DNA of 37,506 nt from Thalassobacterium sedimentorum (GTDB lineage Bacteria; Verrucomicrobiota; Verrucomicrobiia; Opitutales; Coraliomargaritaceae), in NCBI RefSeq assembly GCF_031127905.1, contig NZ_JARXIC010000032.1, forward strand, positions 1 to 37,506, in the 5' to 3' direction. The stretch's first letter is position 1. Each line of letters begins with the position of its first letter. A model generated the notes under the pieces. The model saw only the letters and a program-made list of their open reading frames with translations, made no database searches and was not told the origin of the DNA. Shown piece by piece: positions 10,352 through 19,448 of the stretch. The translations under genes were made by a program, and so were the position numbers.

Positions 10352-10640
10352 GTCTCACTCGTCACAGAAGCCCCAAGCATTCTTAAATTCCAGCAGTAAA
10401 AAATTCTTTCTATTTTTTACAACTGAGCGTGCGACAACAGGAAAATAACTAATCACACACAAATCACCGATAAGCTTAGCTTATACAAGGAGTGTGTTAT
10501 CATTAAAGAACAGCACCGTTATGACGGTTCCTCTTGCCATTAGTTGAATTATCAAAATACACAAGGATGGGCACGATTGCTGCCTCACGTACACATAAAA
10601 CAAAGCCCGAATCTTCCAACTGAAACAAAAAACCAACACC
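10352..10640. other. Non-coding leader of the 1153-residue gene
   Basis: 289 bases with no convincing gene. It holds a perfect palindrome ATAAGCT-T-AGCTTAT at 10470-10484, an AAGGAG at 10487-10492 not followed by a start codon, and ACCGT-TATG-ACGGT near 10518-10531. These are candidate operator or leader-structure elements only. Confidence 0.3.
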
Positions 10641-13600
10641 ATGGACTTCACCACACAGCTCGGACTCGACCCAAACACTGCGGCCTATGCTCACGATGAG
10701 CAATCGCTTCTCGAATATGTGAATTTAAAACTGACCTCGATCGGCCAACCGATCTTCGAGGATGTCAGCGATTCTCGTTTTAGCAGCTTGAGCAAATCGT
10801 TGCTCGCCAGCTATCAAGAGAAATCACGCTTGCTAGCGGACTACCTGCCCCCCTGCGACCAACGTTTACAGAGCTTTATCAGTGATTACTTTGACGATCT
10901 CGATCTCAGCGAGATGCCACACTTACCCAATAACACCCTAATTCTGGATCGGCATGGGGTGGCGCGCACCCTATCACTACCTGCAAAGGGAGATCACTTT
11001 TCCTCGGAAATCATCGACTCCTACCGCATTCAACAAGGGGTACTGCATAATCCAAAAAGCGACCGCCGCACCACTAAGGGCGTCTTCCATGTCACTGAAG
11101 GGGGACTGCCGATCCCCAATGACAAAAAAGCGGTCCCCAAACTAGCTGCAGCGCGCTTATTTGCCAAAGCGCTACGCGGTGCACCGGAATCCTTGCAAAC
11201 ATTGCCCTTCCTCGCCCACCAGGAAGACAAAGCCCGCGCATGGGTCTCCTTGTTACTGCGCCCGGTAGTCGTCCCCGAAGTGGATGGTTTCAGCAAAGAA
11301 AAGACCATGGAAGTGCGTTTCTTCGCCCCCGGCAACTTGGTATGCAACCTCGACTTCGTGGAATCTATCTTTGGCAACGCTGGAGATCCCTTCATCGCGG
11401 ACAATGACGCAGCCCTGGACCCAGCCCACTGGACGGGACACAGCGGTTGCGTGATTCTGGCACCACACCTAATGGGCACCACCAAAATGGAACTGGGCCT
11501 CCCCAACATTAAAGATGCCACCGAGCGCCAGATTCGAGATGGTATGTGCTGGGAAAAAGAAGACGAACTCTATAACGATGGCGGCGCATTCAAAATCACC
11601 TGTCGCGATGAGCGCGGAGTCGTCATCACGGCCATTGCCGACAATTACTTCGGCTACTGCAAGAAAGAGGTCAAAACACAGATCGGCTACTCGGCCAACC
11701 TACACGGCCTCGCTGAAGAAGAACACGCAGGCGGCACACTCGCCTTCACTGGCTACGACTTGGGAGAGGACTTCCAGCTCAGCCAATACTACCCGGAAGT
11801 CGACCAGACCTTCGATGGTGTCGTGGCACGCTACATCGACCGCCTCGACGTCAAACCGATTGGTTACGCGATCGATAAAAACTTTAACAACATCATCTAT
11901 ATTCCTGAAGATGCCCGCATTGAATTAAATTCACAGCGCATCAGTTGGACCAAAGATGGTAAGGAACAAGAAATTAAGCTACTACCAGGTAATACCTACG
12001 TGCTCCCCTCCGGCTATAAAGTCGAAATGATGAAGCCCGCAGAAGGCCGTCGTTGGCGCTTGGTCGGCTACACCGCAGAAAGTCGCGTTTGTCACAAGCC
12101 CTGTACAGTCTCCGGCGGCGGTAAATCCGAAATTTCCAAACCGATCACTGATGCAATCATTTCCGGGCCAGTGTTTGTTAGCGAGTTCGAAAAAGATTTC
12201 GATTTGGCTGAAACCATCATCGAAAAGGAATATGGCCAACGCTTTCTGGACGAATCCAAAAACAAGACCAAAGGCCGTGCCCTACTGAGCAAGGACCGCT
12301 CGCTCGGCTCTGTGGTCAAACTGCTCACACCATCCAAGGGTGAATACAAAGAAGACTACAACACTTGGCTTAAAACAATTCCACAACACGTCAAAGAACT
12401 GGTGCTGATCATCAAACGATTCTACAAAGAAGATTGGGGTAGCGATTGGCGCAAGCGTTTCAGTGTCGACCTGATCAACGGCGAGCCAGGCAATATTCTG
12501 CGCTATCGTGGCCAGCAAATGCTCACCCAGTATCTACGTGTGGGTTACACTGAAAACGGTTCTTGGCGCACCTTTGGTCTTCGCAAGGATTTCATTCCCG
12601 CGGCCAAAATATCACTGGAGGACGATATCACAGCATCTGTGGTGGCTCCAAGTTCACAACTCAGCAGCCTACCTCCTGGATGGTCGCTTCCCTCCGCCAA
12701 GTTCGTGCATAATTGCGAATACCGCTTCTTCCAACGTCCGGACGATGCCATCATTCGCGGTTACGACAAGGGCGCGGAAGAAGACCTCAGCTCTTTTGGT
12801 AGCTTCCTGAGCAACTACGAGCCGCTGGGCCGTGAATTTGCCAAAGACGAAACTGAAGATGCCATCCGTTTCGGCCAATACACCGAGCCGATGCGCAAGA
12901 TGGTGCTCGAATTCAACAAGGGCGATTCGCCTGACTACTATTCCACCAATGCGTATCCACGCATCGTCGATGGCAGCCCCACGAAGAACCCCCGCTACCT
13001 ACAAGTCCGCCCGGACCTGAAGGACCCGCGTGCGGTTTACCTGGCCGACATGAGTTCACGCCTCTTCCGGCGCCAGGATTCGCAGTCCGCACTCTTGCGT
13101 CCTGTCACCTCGATCCTACCAGGGCGTCGCAACAATCCAGCCGAACCAGACGCTGGCGTGAAGCCACTCTGTGTATTCAGCCCAATTCATCACATGGAGC
13201 TGCCTGAGCTGTTCATGGAGTATATCGCAAGTATCACTGGCAAGTCGCCCTCCACCACAGGTGCCGGCTCTGAAGGTGCCTTAACTAAAGGCCCCTTCAA
13301 CGCACTGCCTCCAATCTACGATATGAACAACGCGCTCGTATCCTATCTCGCGACTGACCAGCCGGCCTTTATTACTGCTGCTGGATATGTGGGCCCCAAC
13401 TTCCGGGTCGATCATGACATCAGCCTACTGGTACCTGAAATCTGGTGCCGACTGAAGGATAACGAAACCGACCCCAAATGGATGCTGGAGCACGGCTATC
13501 TGGAAAAGGTAGAAGATTTCGAACACAAGGGCAAAAAGGTGCTCGCGAGCCGTATCGGCTATCGCATCACTGCAAAGTTCGTCCGTATTTTCTTCGGCCG

Positions 13601-14102
13601 CGTCTTCAACAGTCCGACCTCGGTATTGGATGAACAGATGCTGAAGCCAGAGCTACAAGACATGGACACCTTCGTCGAAGGCATGGAAACCATAGTCGCA
13701 GCGCATAAGCAAGCGGCCGAAAACTACTTCGAGGACGGATCAATTGAAGATGCCTGCCCTCCGCTCAAGGCACTGCTGCACATCATGAAAGACGGACACT
13801 ACCAAGGCGAAGGTCTCGACTCTCCCAAGGTGCGCAAACTATTCACCCGCGAGTCGATGCTATCCAGCGATTGGTATGCGGAACGCCTACAAAGCCAACA
13901 GGAACACGACATCGCTCAATGGAAGACGAATGTTGAGTATCTGAAGCACTTCCTTCAACGCGAGTCACACTCCGGGGTCGCAAAGCGCTTAGACATCGAA
14001 GCACGCCTCACTGCAGCGAAAGAAGAGTTGGATAAGGTCAGTTCAAAGAAATACCTGAAGGCCCTGGTCGGCACACTTGGGCGCCAACCCATCCACCAGT
14101 AA
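10641..14102 (+). CDS. Very large conserved protein, possibly diphosphate-dependent PEP carboxykinase
   Basis: 1153 residues, no signal peptide or clear membrane helices, followed by a strong terminator. A glycine-rich phosphate-binding-like motif TVSGGGKSEISKP lies at about 488-500, after VCHKPC. Other marked segments are CVILAPHLMGTTKMELGLPN, GGTLAFTGYDLGEDFQLS, KPIGYAIDKNFNNIIYIP and FSPIHHMELPELFMEYIAS. The size (~130 kDa), the single P-loop-like kinase motif and the overall feel match my memory of the PPi-type phosphoenolpyruvate carboxykinase family (Entamoeba, Propionibacterium), which interconverts oxaloacetate plus PPi with PEP, CO2 and Pi. This is recognition by resemblance, not alignment; an uncharacterised kinase-like family is the alternative. 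Fumarase in the same window would fit a PEP-oxaloacetate-malate-fumarate route. Confidence 0.5.
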   Translation: MDFTTQLGLDPNTAAYAHDEQSLLEYVNLKLTSIGQPIFEDVSDSRFSSLSKSLLASYQEKSRLLADYLPPCDQRLQSFISDYFDDLDLSEMPHLPNNTLILDRHGVARTLSLPAKGDHFSSEIIDSYRIQQGVLHNPKSDRRTTKGVFHVTEGGLPIPNDKKAVPKLAAARLFAKALRGAPESLQTLPFLAHQEDKARAWVSLLLRPVVVPEVDGFSKEKTMEVRFFAPGNLVCNLDFVESIFGNAGDPFIADNDAALDPAHWTGHSGCVILAPHLMGTTKMELGLPNIKDATERQIRDGMCWEKEDELYNDGGAFKITCRDERGVVITAIADNYFGYCKKEVKTQIGYSANLHGLAEEEHAGGTLAFTGYDLGEDFQLSQYYPEVDQTFDGVVARYIDRLDVKPIGYAIDKNFNNIIYIPEDARIELNSQRISWTKDGKEQEIKLLPGNTYVLPSGYKVEMMKPAEGRRWRLVGYTAESRVCHKPCTVSGGGKSEISKPITDAIISGPVFVSEFEKDFDLAETIIEKEYGQRFLDESKNKTKGRALLSKDRSLGSVVKLLTPSKGEYKEDYNTWLKTIPQHVKELVLIIKRFYKEDWGSDWRKRFSVDLINGEPGNILRYRGQQMLTQYLRVGYTENGSWRTFGLRKDFIPAAKISLEDDITASVVAPSSQLSSLPPGWSLPSAKFVHNCEYRFFQRPDDAIIRGYDKGAEEDLSSFGSFLSNYEPLGREFAKDETEDAIRFGQYTEPMRKMVLEFNKGDSPDYYSTNAYPRIVDGSPTKNPRYLQVRPDLKDPRAVYLADMSSRLFRRQDSQSALLRPVTSILPGRRNNPAEPDAGVKPLCVFSPIHHMELPELFMEYIASITGKSPSTTGAGSEGALTKGPFNALPPIYDMNNALVSYLATDQPAFITAAGYVGPNFRVDHDISLLVPEIWCRLKDNETDPKWMLEHGYLEKVEDFEHKGKKVLASRIGYRITAKFVRIFFGRVFNSPTSVLDEQMLKPELQDMDTFVEGMETIVAAHKQAAENYFEDGSIEDACPPLKALLHIMKDGHYQGEGLDSPKVRKLFTRESMLSSDWYAERLQSQQEHDIAQWKTNVEYLKHFLQRESHSGVAKRLDIEARLTAAKEELDKVSSKKYLKALVGTLGRQPIHQ

Positions 14103-14126
14103 GCCGCAGCGACAGGTTTATATCCA

Positions 14127-14158
14127 AAAGCGCAGGCCAATCGCCTGCGCTTTTTTTG
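14127..14158 (+). terminator. Rho-independent terminator after the 1153-residue gene
   Basis: GCGCAGGC (14131-14138), five-base loop, GCCTGCGC (14144-14151), then seven T residues. A perfect 8-bp stem, 28 bases after the stop codon. Confidence 0.92.
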
Positions 14159-14235
14159 GGTGGAGCAGGCCCGAGCTAGCTCAAACACGCCGCATGCCAA
14201 ATGTAATACCAAGTCGCGCCATTATCTGGTAATTC

Positions 14236-14269
14236 GATCTCCCCGAAACAGAGTTTCGAGGCCACGCAA
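14236..14269 (-). repeat. Partial inverted copy of the 127-bp repeat core
   Basis: On the minus strand this reads GCGTGGCCTCGAAACTCTGT followed by TTCGGGGAG, close to the GCGTAGCCTCGAAAC...GTTTCGGGGAG core of the 127-bp repeat. It lies head-to-head with the full copy at 14310, so the two together can form a large imperfect hairpin. Confidence 0.65.
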
Positions 14270-14309
14270 CTTCGGTTCGACTAATACCACTTCTAAGAAT
14301 ATATGATCT

Positions 14310-14436
14310 ATAAGCTTGGACTTAGCGTAGCCTCGAAACTTTGTTTCGGGGAGCGATCGGCATCGCCCCGGTTCCGAGAACCAAGGTTACAAAAGATATA
14401 TCTATTAGGACCAAACTTTTTTCGAATTGGTATAAG
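14310..14436 (+). repeat. 127-bp structured interspersed repeat, copy 2
   Basis: Matches 1-127 with about six substitutions, same orientation. It holds the same set of internal hairpins, including GGTTC-CGA-GAACC. It lies between two converging genes (the 1153-residue gene and the M16 peptidase). A 68-codon open frame over it (14303-14509) is not credible as a gene. Confidence 0.85.
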
Positions 14437-14510
14437 AGATGGCCAAATTATTCGGTTAATTTGCCTGCGTTTCCAAGGATTCCTAATAATATTTTCAGAT
14501 CAATACTGAT

Positions 14511-17093
14511 CTAGCTGGCGGCGGGCCCCACGATGAGCTGCACGCGTTTGTCCGCGGCGAAATATTTCCGCGCAAAGCGAGCGAGTTCGGCAGCATCGAC
14601 GCGATCCAATTGTTCGGCATGCTCCGCATCATCGTCAATCGGCAAGTCGTAGGTCACTTGAATCGCAGCGTGCATCGCCCGTGCACCAAGTGTCTGCTTG
14701 CCCATTGGACGTGCTGCTTTCAAGCGCGTGCGACAACGAGCGAGTTCATCTTCAGTCACCTCCGCGTCTGCCACTCGCGCGATTTCGAGGTCGATCTCGC
14801 GCACGACAGCCTCAGCCTGCGTAGGATGCGTGCCCGCATAAAAAACAAACATTCCGGTATGCAAACCAATCACCCGCGTGCTCCCAACATAATAGGCCAT
14901 GCCCTGGTCTTCACGCACACGTTCAAAGAGACGACTCGACATACCGCTAAATAATTCATTCAGCACTTCTGCGACAATAAAATCCTTCGTCTGAATACCC
15001 GCATCAGGATAAGCCTGTAATACGACTGCTTGTTCGCGCTCCATAATTTCACTACCGCTATAAGCGTTCGCAAGCACGGGAGCAGCCACATCTGCGAGCT
15101 GGAAGGATGCAGCTGGTAGCTTGGACTCCAAAAATGGACGCAGGCGCTCGAGCATGACCGAGCTCTGAAAATCACCGGTCACAGACAGCACCAAGTTACT
15201 CGCATGAATCAGCCTACGGTAATGCGCAGAAATATCTTCCACGGTCAGTTGTTCTAAATCGGCAACACGTCCATCCGAACCAACTGCAAAAGGATGCTCT
15301 CCAAAGAATCGCTCACGCAATTTACGAAATCCAAATTCAAGAATTTCGTCATCCTCTTCCTTCAGGCTGGCGACCTGCGCTGCGCGCTCAACCTCAAAGG
15401 TGGCAGGTTTAAAGGCTGGCTCAATCAGCGCATCACTCAATAATTCAAGCGCGGTATCCAGATCTGCAGGTAAGACCTCGATCGAAAAACTAATGGTATT
15501 GTTGCCTCCTGTGGCCGAAAAACTACCACCGATACTTTCAATCAATTCTGCAATCTGCTGCGCACTGCGGCGAGCAGTATCCTTAGTCAATAACTCACCC
15601 AGCAAAGAGGAGATTCCACGCTGCTCAGCAGGCTCATAAAGTGGACCGCCCTTAAATACACAGCGAAAATGCACCTTGGGCAAGCGACTGTCTGGCTGTA
15701 GCAACAGACGGGCTCCATTGGACATAGTCACCTGCTCAAACGGCTCAAGAGCCAGCTTCTCCTCCAACGCCGCCGTGCTGTCAATAACCTGCGGCGCAGG
15801 CCCAAGCGTGACCGCCGACATGCTCTCCTCGACCAAGTAGCGCTGCGCAGCAGCTTGCAGATCACCGGGCTGAACCGCTTGCAATCTTTTAAGATAACGA
15901 CGTCCGTAATGAATATCCCCAATCACAACCTCACCCAGCCCAAGGCGTGATGCTTGACCACTCATCGTCTTACGACCGTTGATTTCGGAAGTGAGTGCCT
16001 GGCGACGTGCCTTTTCCACCACTGATTCCGGCAAGCCTTGCGTCACGACTTCGGCCAATAAATCCAAAATCGCCTGTTCGACTTCGGCACTTTTGACCGC
16101 ATCACAAACATAGGAGATCCAGAAAAGGCCACTGCCGCCCGGGTTCCAATTGCGACAATCGATGTAATTAACAAGGTTCCGCTGATTTCGGAGACGTTCC
16201 CAGAGCAAGGAACTCTCACCACCACCCAGCGCATGCGCCAGCGAATCCAAACAAGGCGAATCAGGATGACTCATATGAGGCACCTTAAATCCGAGACCAC
16301 CGCGAAAAATATTGTACTCACCCACAATATCTTCCCGACGAGCAGCAAGTTGAACCGGCTCTTCCTCCACACGCACTGGTGCCAAACGCCCGCGCGGCAC
16401 TGAACCAAAACAGCGGTCGATCTCCGCAAGACACTCTTCCGGGGCGACCGCTCCCACCACCGACACCACCATATTATTAGGCACATACCGTGCATGATAA
16501 TAGGCCCGTAACTCCTCACTGCTTACCTGTTCATACAGAGCACGATGCCCAATCACTGGTTCACGATAAGGGTGTCGCTGAAACGCAGTCCGAAACAAGG
16601 CCTGACTCAATTGACGATCAGGGTCGTCAAGCCCCATATCAATCTCTCGCAAAATAACCGCTCGCTCACGCTCGACCTCATGAACTGGTAAGGTCGAATG
16701 TAAAACGATGTCGGCAAGCACATCCACGACCTGATGAAATGCAGACGAAGGTGCATCAATATAATAAACCGTACGATCAAAAGTAGTGTAAGCATTGATA
16801 GCCCCCCCCATGGCATGCACTTCACGACTAATGGATTTACCATCCCGGCGCGAGGTTCCCTTAAAGAGCATGTGCTCCAAATAATGCGACAAACCAGAAC
16901 CAATCAACGAATCCTCATGAATGCTACCTGTTTTCACCCAAACTTGCACAGAGACCACCTCACTGGAAAAATCAGGACGATTGACCAGTGTCAGGCCATT
17001 TGACAAGGTATGACGCTCGACCGGCGCCCGAAACAGACGCTCGATCAACTCGTTGGATTGGGTGGCGGAGAACTGACTAGGCGATATTTGCAT
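14511..17093 (-). CDS. M16-family zinc metallopeptidase (pitrilysin-like, two-domain)
   Basis: About 860 residues from the MQISPSQF start at 17093; a longer frame to 17126 adds an unlikely MCQRVFLLFGF start. The N-terminal half has the inverted zinc motif HYLEH (H70, E73, H74) and the third ligand in ERERAVILREIDMGLDDP (E150), the usual spacing for M16. The second half repeats the M16 fold (GGPLYEPAEQRGISSLLGEL) but lacks HxxEH, so it is the expected inactive partner domain; a late segment GMSSRLFERVREDQGMAYYVG matches the R/Y substrate-binding motif of the family. No clear signal peptide, so cytoplasmic location is likely unless export is cryptic. Probable role: degradation of peptides or processing. 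It is transcribed alone. Confidence 0.88.
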   Translation of the reverse strand: MQISPSQFSATQSNELIERLFRAPVERHTLSNGLTLVNRPDFSSEVVSVQVWVKTGSIHEDSLIGSGLSHYLEHMLFKGTSRRDGKSISREVHAMGGAINAYTTFDRTVYYIDAPSSAFHQVVDVLADIVLHSTLPVHEVERERAVILREIDMGLDDPDRQLSQALFRTAFQRHPYREPVIGHRALYEQVSSEELRAYYHARYVPNNMVVSVVGAVAPEECLAEIDRCFGSVPRGRLAPVRVEEEPVQLAARREDIVGEYNIFRGGLGFKVPHMSHPDSPCLDSLAHALGGGESSLLWERLRNQRNLVNYIDCRNWNPGGSGLFWISYVCDAVKSAEVEQAILDLLAEVVTQGLPESVVEKARRQALTSEINGRKTMSGQASRLGLGEVVIGDIHYGRRYLKRLQAVQPGDLQAAAQRYLVEESMSAVTLGPAPQVIDSTAALEEKLALEPFEQVTMSNGARLLLQPDSRLPKVHFRCVFKGGPLYEPAEQRGISSLLGELLTKDTARRSAQQIAELIESIGGSFSATGGNNTISFSIEVLPADLDTALELLSDALIEPAFKPATFEVERAAQVASLKEEDDEILEFGFRKLRERFFGEHPFAVGSDGRVADLEQLTVEDISAHYRRLIHASNLVLSVTGDFQSSVMLERLRPFLESKLPAASFQLADVAAPVLANAYSGSEIMEREQAVVLQAYPDAGIQTKDFIVAEVLNELFSGMSSRLFERVREDQGMAYYVGSTRVIGLHTGMFVFYAGTHPTQAEAVVREIDLEIARVADAEVTEDELARCRTRLKAARPMGKQTLGARAMHAAIQVTYDLPIDDDAEHAEQLDRVDAAELARFARKYFAADKRVQLIVGPAAS

Positions 17094-17208
17094 AAAACCG
17101 AACAGTAAGAACACTCGCTGGCACAATTTCGATCTTTAGTTTGCAATCGACACCTAAGTATTACACCTTAGTTATCTCCAGAAACTCCTTCATTCATTTG
17201 TTAGAAGA

Positions 17209-17237
17209 TTGTTTAACTTACTGAATACAAGTATGCT
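17209..17237 (+). promoter_or_regulatory. Candidate sigma-70 promoter for the coiled-coil gene
   Basis: TTGTTT (17209-17214), 17-base spacer, TATGCT (17232-17237), in an AT-rich stretch 52 bases before the start at 17289. It matches the consensus only moderately. Confidence 0.35.
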
Positions 17238-17288
17238 ATAGATTTAGACTATTGATTCAAACACCCCCGTCCGCATATTCAGTCTAAG

Positions 17289-17915
17289 ATGTTTTCACTC
17301 TCCAAATCAAAACGCAATAGACGGCAGCAATCAACGATTCAGCCGCCGCCCCCGCCGCCTCCGCCCAAACGTCAGGCATCCCGGCAACTAAGCTTAAAAA
17401 CAGCCATCGTTGCAGCCACTCGACGCGAAGGCGCTCAAGTGTCCCCGCTGCTCAGCCCAATCGATGAATTCCCCTCGGTCAAAACCAAATCTGGCCAGCA
17501 GCAGGAGATGGAAGCCCATCTGCTGGAACTACAAGCAGAGATCATCGTCCGGGAGGACCAGGTGTCGCAACGCGAGAAACGGATTGAAGCACGCGAACTC
17601 GAGCTTAATGAGCGTGAAGCCCTCCTACAAGCGCACAAGACTTTACTCGAAAGTAAAAATTCCAAAGCCCGCCCCAAGGTAGACAATCACAACGACCTAG
17701 ACAAAGAAGCGAAAGCGCTAAAAGCCCTACAGCGGGAACTTGAAGCACAGGAAGCCTCCCTGCAAGAAGCACGCCGTCTGCTCCACGAGCGGGAGGCCTT
17801 TATCGAGAAATGCGAAAACGAATTGGTCGAAAAGTCGATGCTACTCACCGAACGCGAAGCTCAGGTGGAACAAGACGAAGACGATAACAACATTAACTCA
17901 TCCGTGGCTTCTTAA
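17289..17915 (+). CDS. Poly-proline, coiled-coil hypothetical protein
   Basis: 208 residues of unknown function. The N-terminus is basic (KSKRNRRQQ), followed by a run of eight prolines (residues 19-26). A short linker leads to a long charged heptad-type region from about residue 70 to 200 (EMEAHLLELQAEIIVRE, REKRIEARELELNEREALL, REAFIEKCENELVEK, LTEREAQVEQ), strongly suggesting a continuous coiled coil, with an acidic, Asn/Ser-rich tail. No membrane segment or enzyme motif is visible. It could be a scaffold or a cell-structure protein. Its last 23 bases overlap the convergent gene at 17893. Confidence 0.7.
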   Translation: MFSLSKSKRNRRQQSTIQPPPPPPPPKRQASRQLSLKTAIVAATRREGAQVSPLLSPIDEFPSVKTKSGQQQEMEAHLLELQAEIIVREDQVSQREKRIEARELELNEREALLQAHKTLLESKNSKARPKVDNHNDLDKEAKALKALQRELEAQEASLQEARRLLHEREAFIEKCENELVEKSMLLTEREAQVEQDEDDNNINSSVAS

Positions 17916-18321
17916 TTGTGGGCTTTATCCGCTCAGGACGAAAAGGACGATCAAAAGCAGCTGCAAATTGATAGCCGCCCGAAAAGTCCTCCACACTATC
18001 CTGGTCAGTTTTTCCCAGCACCTTACATTCCACTAGGTTGAAAACGATGTTACCAAAATCACGACACTCACTGATGCCCCAATGCTCCAAGACAGGTCGT
18101 GCCATGGGGCCGTATTGATCAATCGCATACAAGCGAATCCCTTCCAGCAATTGCTTGCCGGTCAAATGATTGGACTTATCCAGGTCCCCGGATTTATGCA
18201 GTTCTTTCAAACTGAAATCCAAGGCTTGTCGCAGGAAATAATAGGCGCCACGCGCATAACGTGTATCATCCTTACGGATCGCACGGATCACTTCATTAAA
18301 ATCTCGATTCGAGTCATTCAC
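17893..18321 (-). CDS. Minf_1886-like protein restricted to Verrucomicrobia/Planctomycetes
   Basis: 142 residues. The sequence YARGAYYFLRQALDF, HLTGKQLLEGIRLYAIDQYG, VLEHWGISECRDFGNIVFNL matches my memory of the small family restricted to Verrucomicrobia and Planctomycetes (Minf_1886 / TIGR04138 type), whose function is unknown. It is soluble, with no signal peptide, and has a proline- and basic-rich tail. The start is a GTG at 18321 with no clear ribosome site. It lies 94 bp downstream of thrB on the same strand and its 3' end overlaps the convergent coiled-coil gene. It is the best single lineage marker in the window. Confidence 0.75.
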   Translation of the reverse strand: MNDSNRDFNEVIRAIRKDDTRYARGAYYFLRQALDFSLKELHKSGDLDKSNHLTGKQLLEGIRLYAIDQYGPMARPVLEHWGISECRDFGNIVFNLVECKVLGKTDQDSVEDFSGGYQFAAAFDRPFRPERIKPTIKKPRMS

Positions 18322-18415
18322 TATAGATCAATGAAGATGAAAATTAAGAGAGGTCAACACTCGCTCGCCACAAGGATCGAAAAGCTCGGCAGCCTCCGCC
18401 ACGATGCTATGAAAT

Positions 18416-19333
18416 TTACTCTGCGGATTCAACACTCACGGTTAGGCCACGATTATCCGTCATCAAACGATAACTGCGACATTGAATGCCATTGCCCGAA
18501 TAAGCTTGCTCCATCGCTGCCGCCACCACGCGAGCCTTATCCTGGCTCGTCACACACATTACTGTCGAACCACTCCCACTCAACCAGCCGGTATACGCTC
18601 CAGCATGACAGCCGGCCTCAATACTCTCGCGACCAAAGGGATTCAACAACTCACGGTAAGGCTGGTGAATATAATCATTTACTGCGCCATCCAAACGAGA
18701 AAAATCCCCAGACACGAGCGCCCCAACCAAAAACGCCAAGCTATTGGCACTACGCACGACATCATGAAACGGAATATTGTCAGGCAACACGCGCCGTGAG
18801 TTCTCTGTAAGTACCTTATAATCCGGCGACACAGCCACAAATGTCAGCGACTCCGGCAAAGAAAAGCGGACGTGCTCACGGTAGGTAAAATCACTAGGAT
18901 TGGTGCGAGCGATGCAAAATCCCCCCGCAAAGACCGCACAAGCGTTATCCGGCGCATTATCCAAGCAAGTGGTCAAACGTATCATTGCCTCTAAATCCAG
19001 CGGCTTGCCATGTAAATGATTCAAACCAGCCACGATCGCAGCACGTATCGTCGAGCTGGACCCCAACCCACGTGCCTCTGGAACATCTCCCCAAATCTCA
19101 TAATCAAAGCCCAACTGAGAGACCTGCGCCTCATTCGTAAAAGCCTGAACGGCCTGCTCAACCATGGCCTGCGTCGCATCGCTCACCGATTCGATCGCGC
19201 AAATCTGTGTATCTTCACGCTCAACCAAACGCACAAAATTATATAACGAAAGCGCAATGCTCAGCGTATCAAAGCCCGGTCCACAATTAGAAGTGCTGGC
19301 AGGGGCTTGTATGATAATGGAACGAGGAGACAT
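18416..19333 (-). CDS. thrB: Homoserine kinase (GHMP family)
   Basis: About 305 residues from the MSPRSIIIQAPASTSN start at 19333; the longer frame to 19378 is rejected because the family begins just before the PASTSNCGPGFDTL motif. ATP-dependent phosphorylation of homoserine in threonine biosynthesis. The GHMP phosphate-binding loop is ARGLGSSSTIRAAIVAGLN (around residues 88-105) and a C-terminal glycine-rich GAYTGWLSGSGSTVMCVT corresponds to GHMP motif 3. Length is typical of ThrB. Other threonine genes are not in the window. Mevalonate-type GHMP kinases are an unlikely alternative given the N-terminal motif. Confidence 0.87.
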   Translation of the reverse strand: MSPRSIIIQAPASTSNCGPGFDTLSIALSLYNFVRLVEREDTQICAIESVSDATQAMVEQAVQAFTNEAQVSQLGFDYEIWGDVPEARGLGSSSTIRAAIVAGLNHLHGKPLDLEAMIRLTTCLDNAPDNACAVFAGGFCIARTNPSDFTYREHVRFSLPESLTFVAVSPDYKVLTENSRRVLPDNIPFHDVVRSANSLAFLVGALVSGDFSRLDGAVNDYIHQPYRELLNPFGRESIEAGCHAGAYTGWLSGSGSTVMCVTSQDKARVVAAAMEQAYSGNGIQCRSYRLMTDNRGLTVSVESAE

Positions 19334-19448
19334 AGTTACAAAAGATGAATAAGAACTGCACCACAGAGTGCTCTGCAAAAGTTCGTATAGTTAAGCAATA
19401 AGGTAAAAATGCAATCGGTTCAGCAAAGAAAACCCAAGCTTGCCCAGC

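Noticed and set aside
14303-14509. 68-codon open frame over the 127-bp repeat
   Set aside because: Lies almost wholly in a hairpin-rich repeat that occurs twice; no ribosome site and no family resemblance.
18082-18810. 242-codon plus-strand frame opposite the Minf_1886-like gene and thrB
   Set aside because: Both minus-strand genes have recognisable family motifs; this frame has none.
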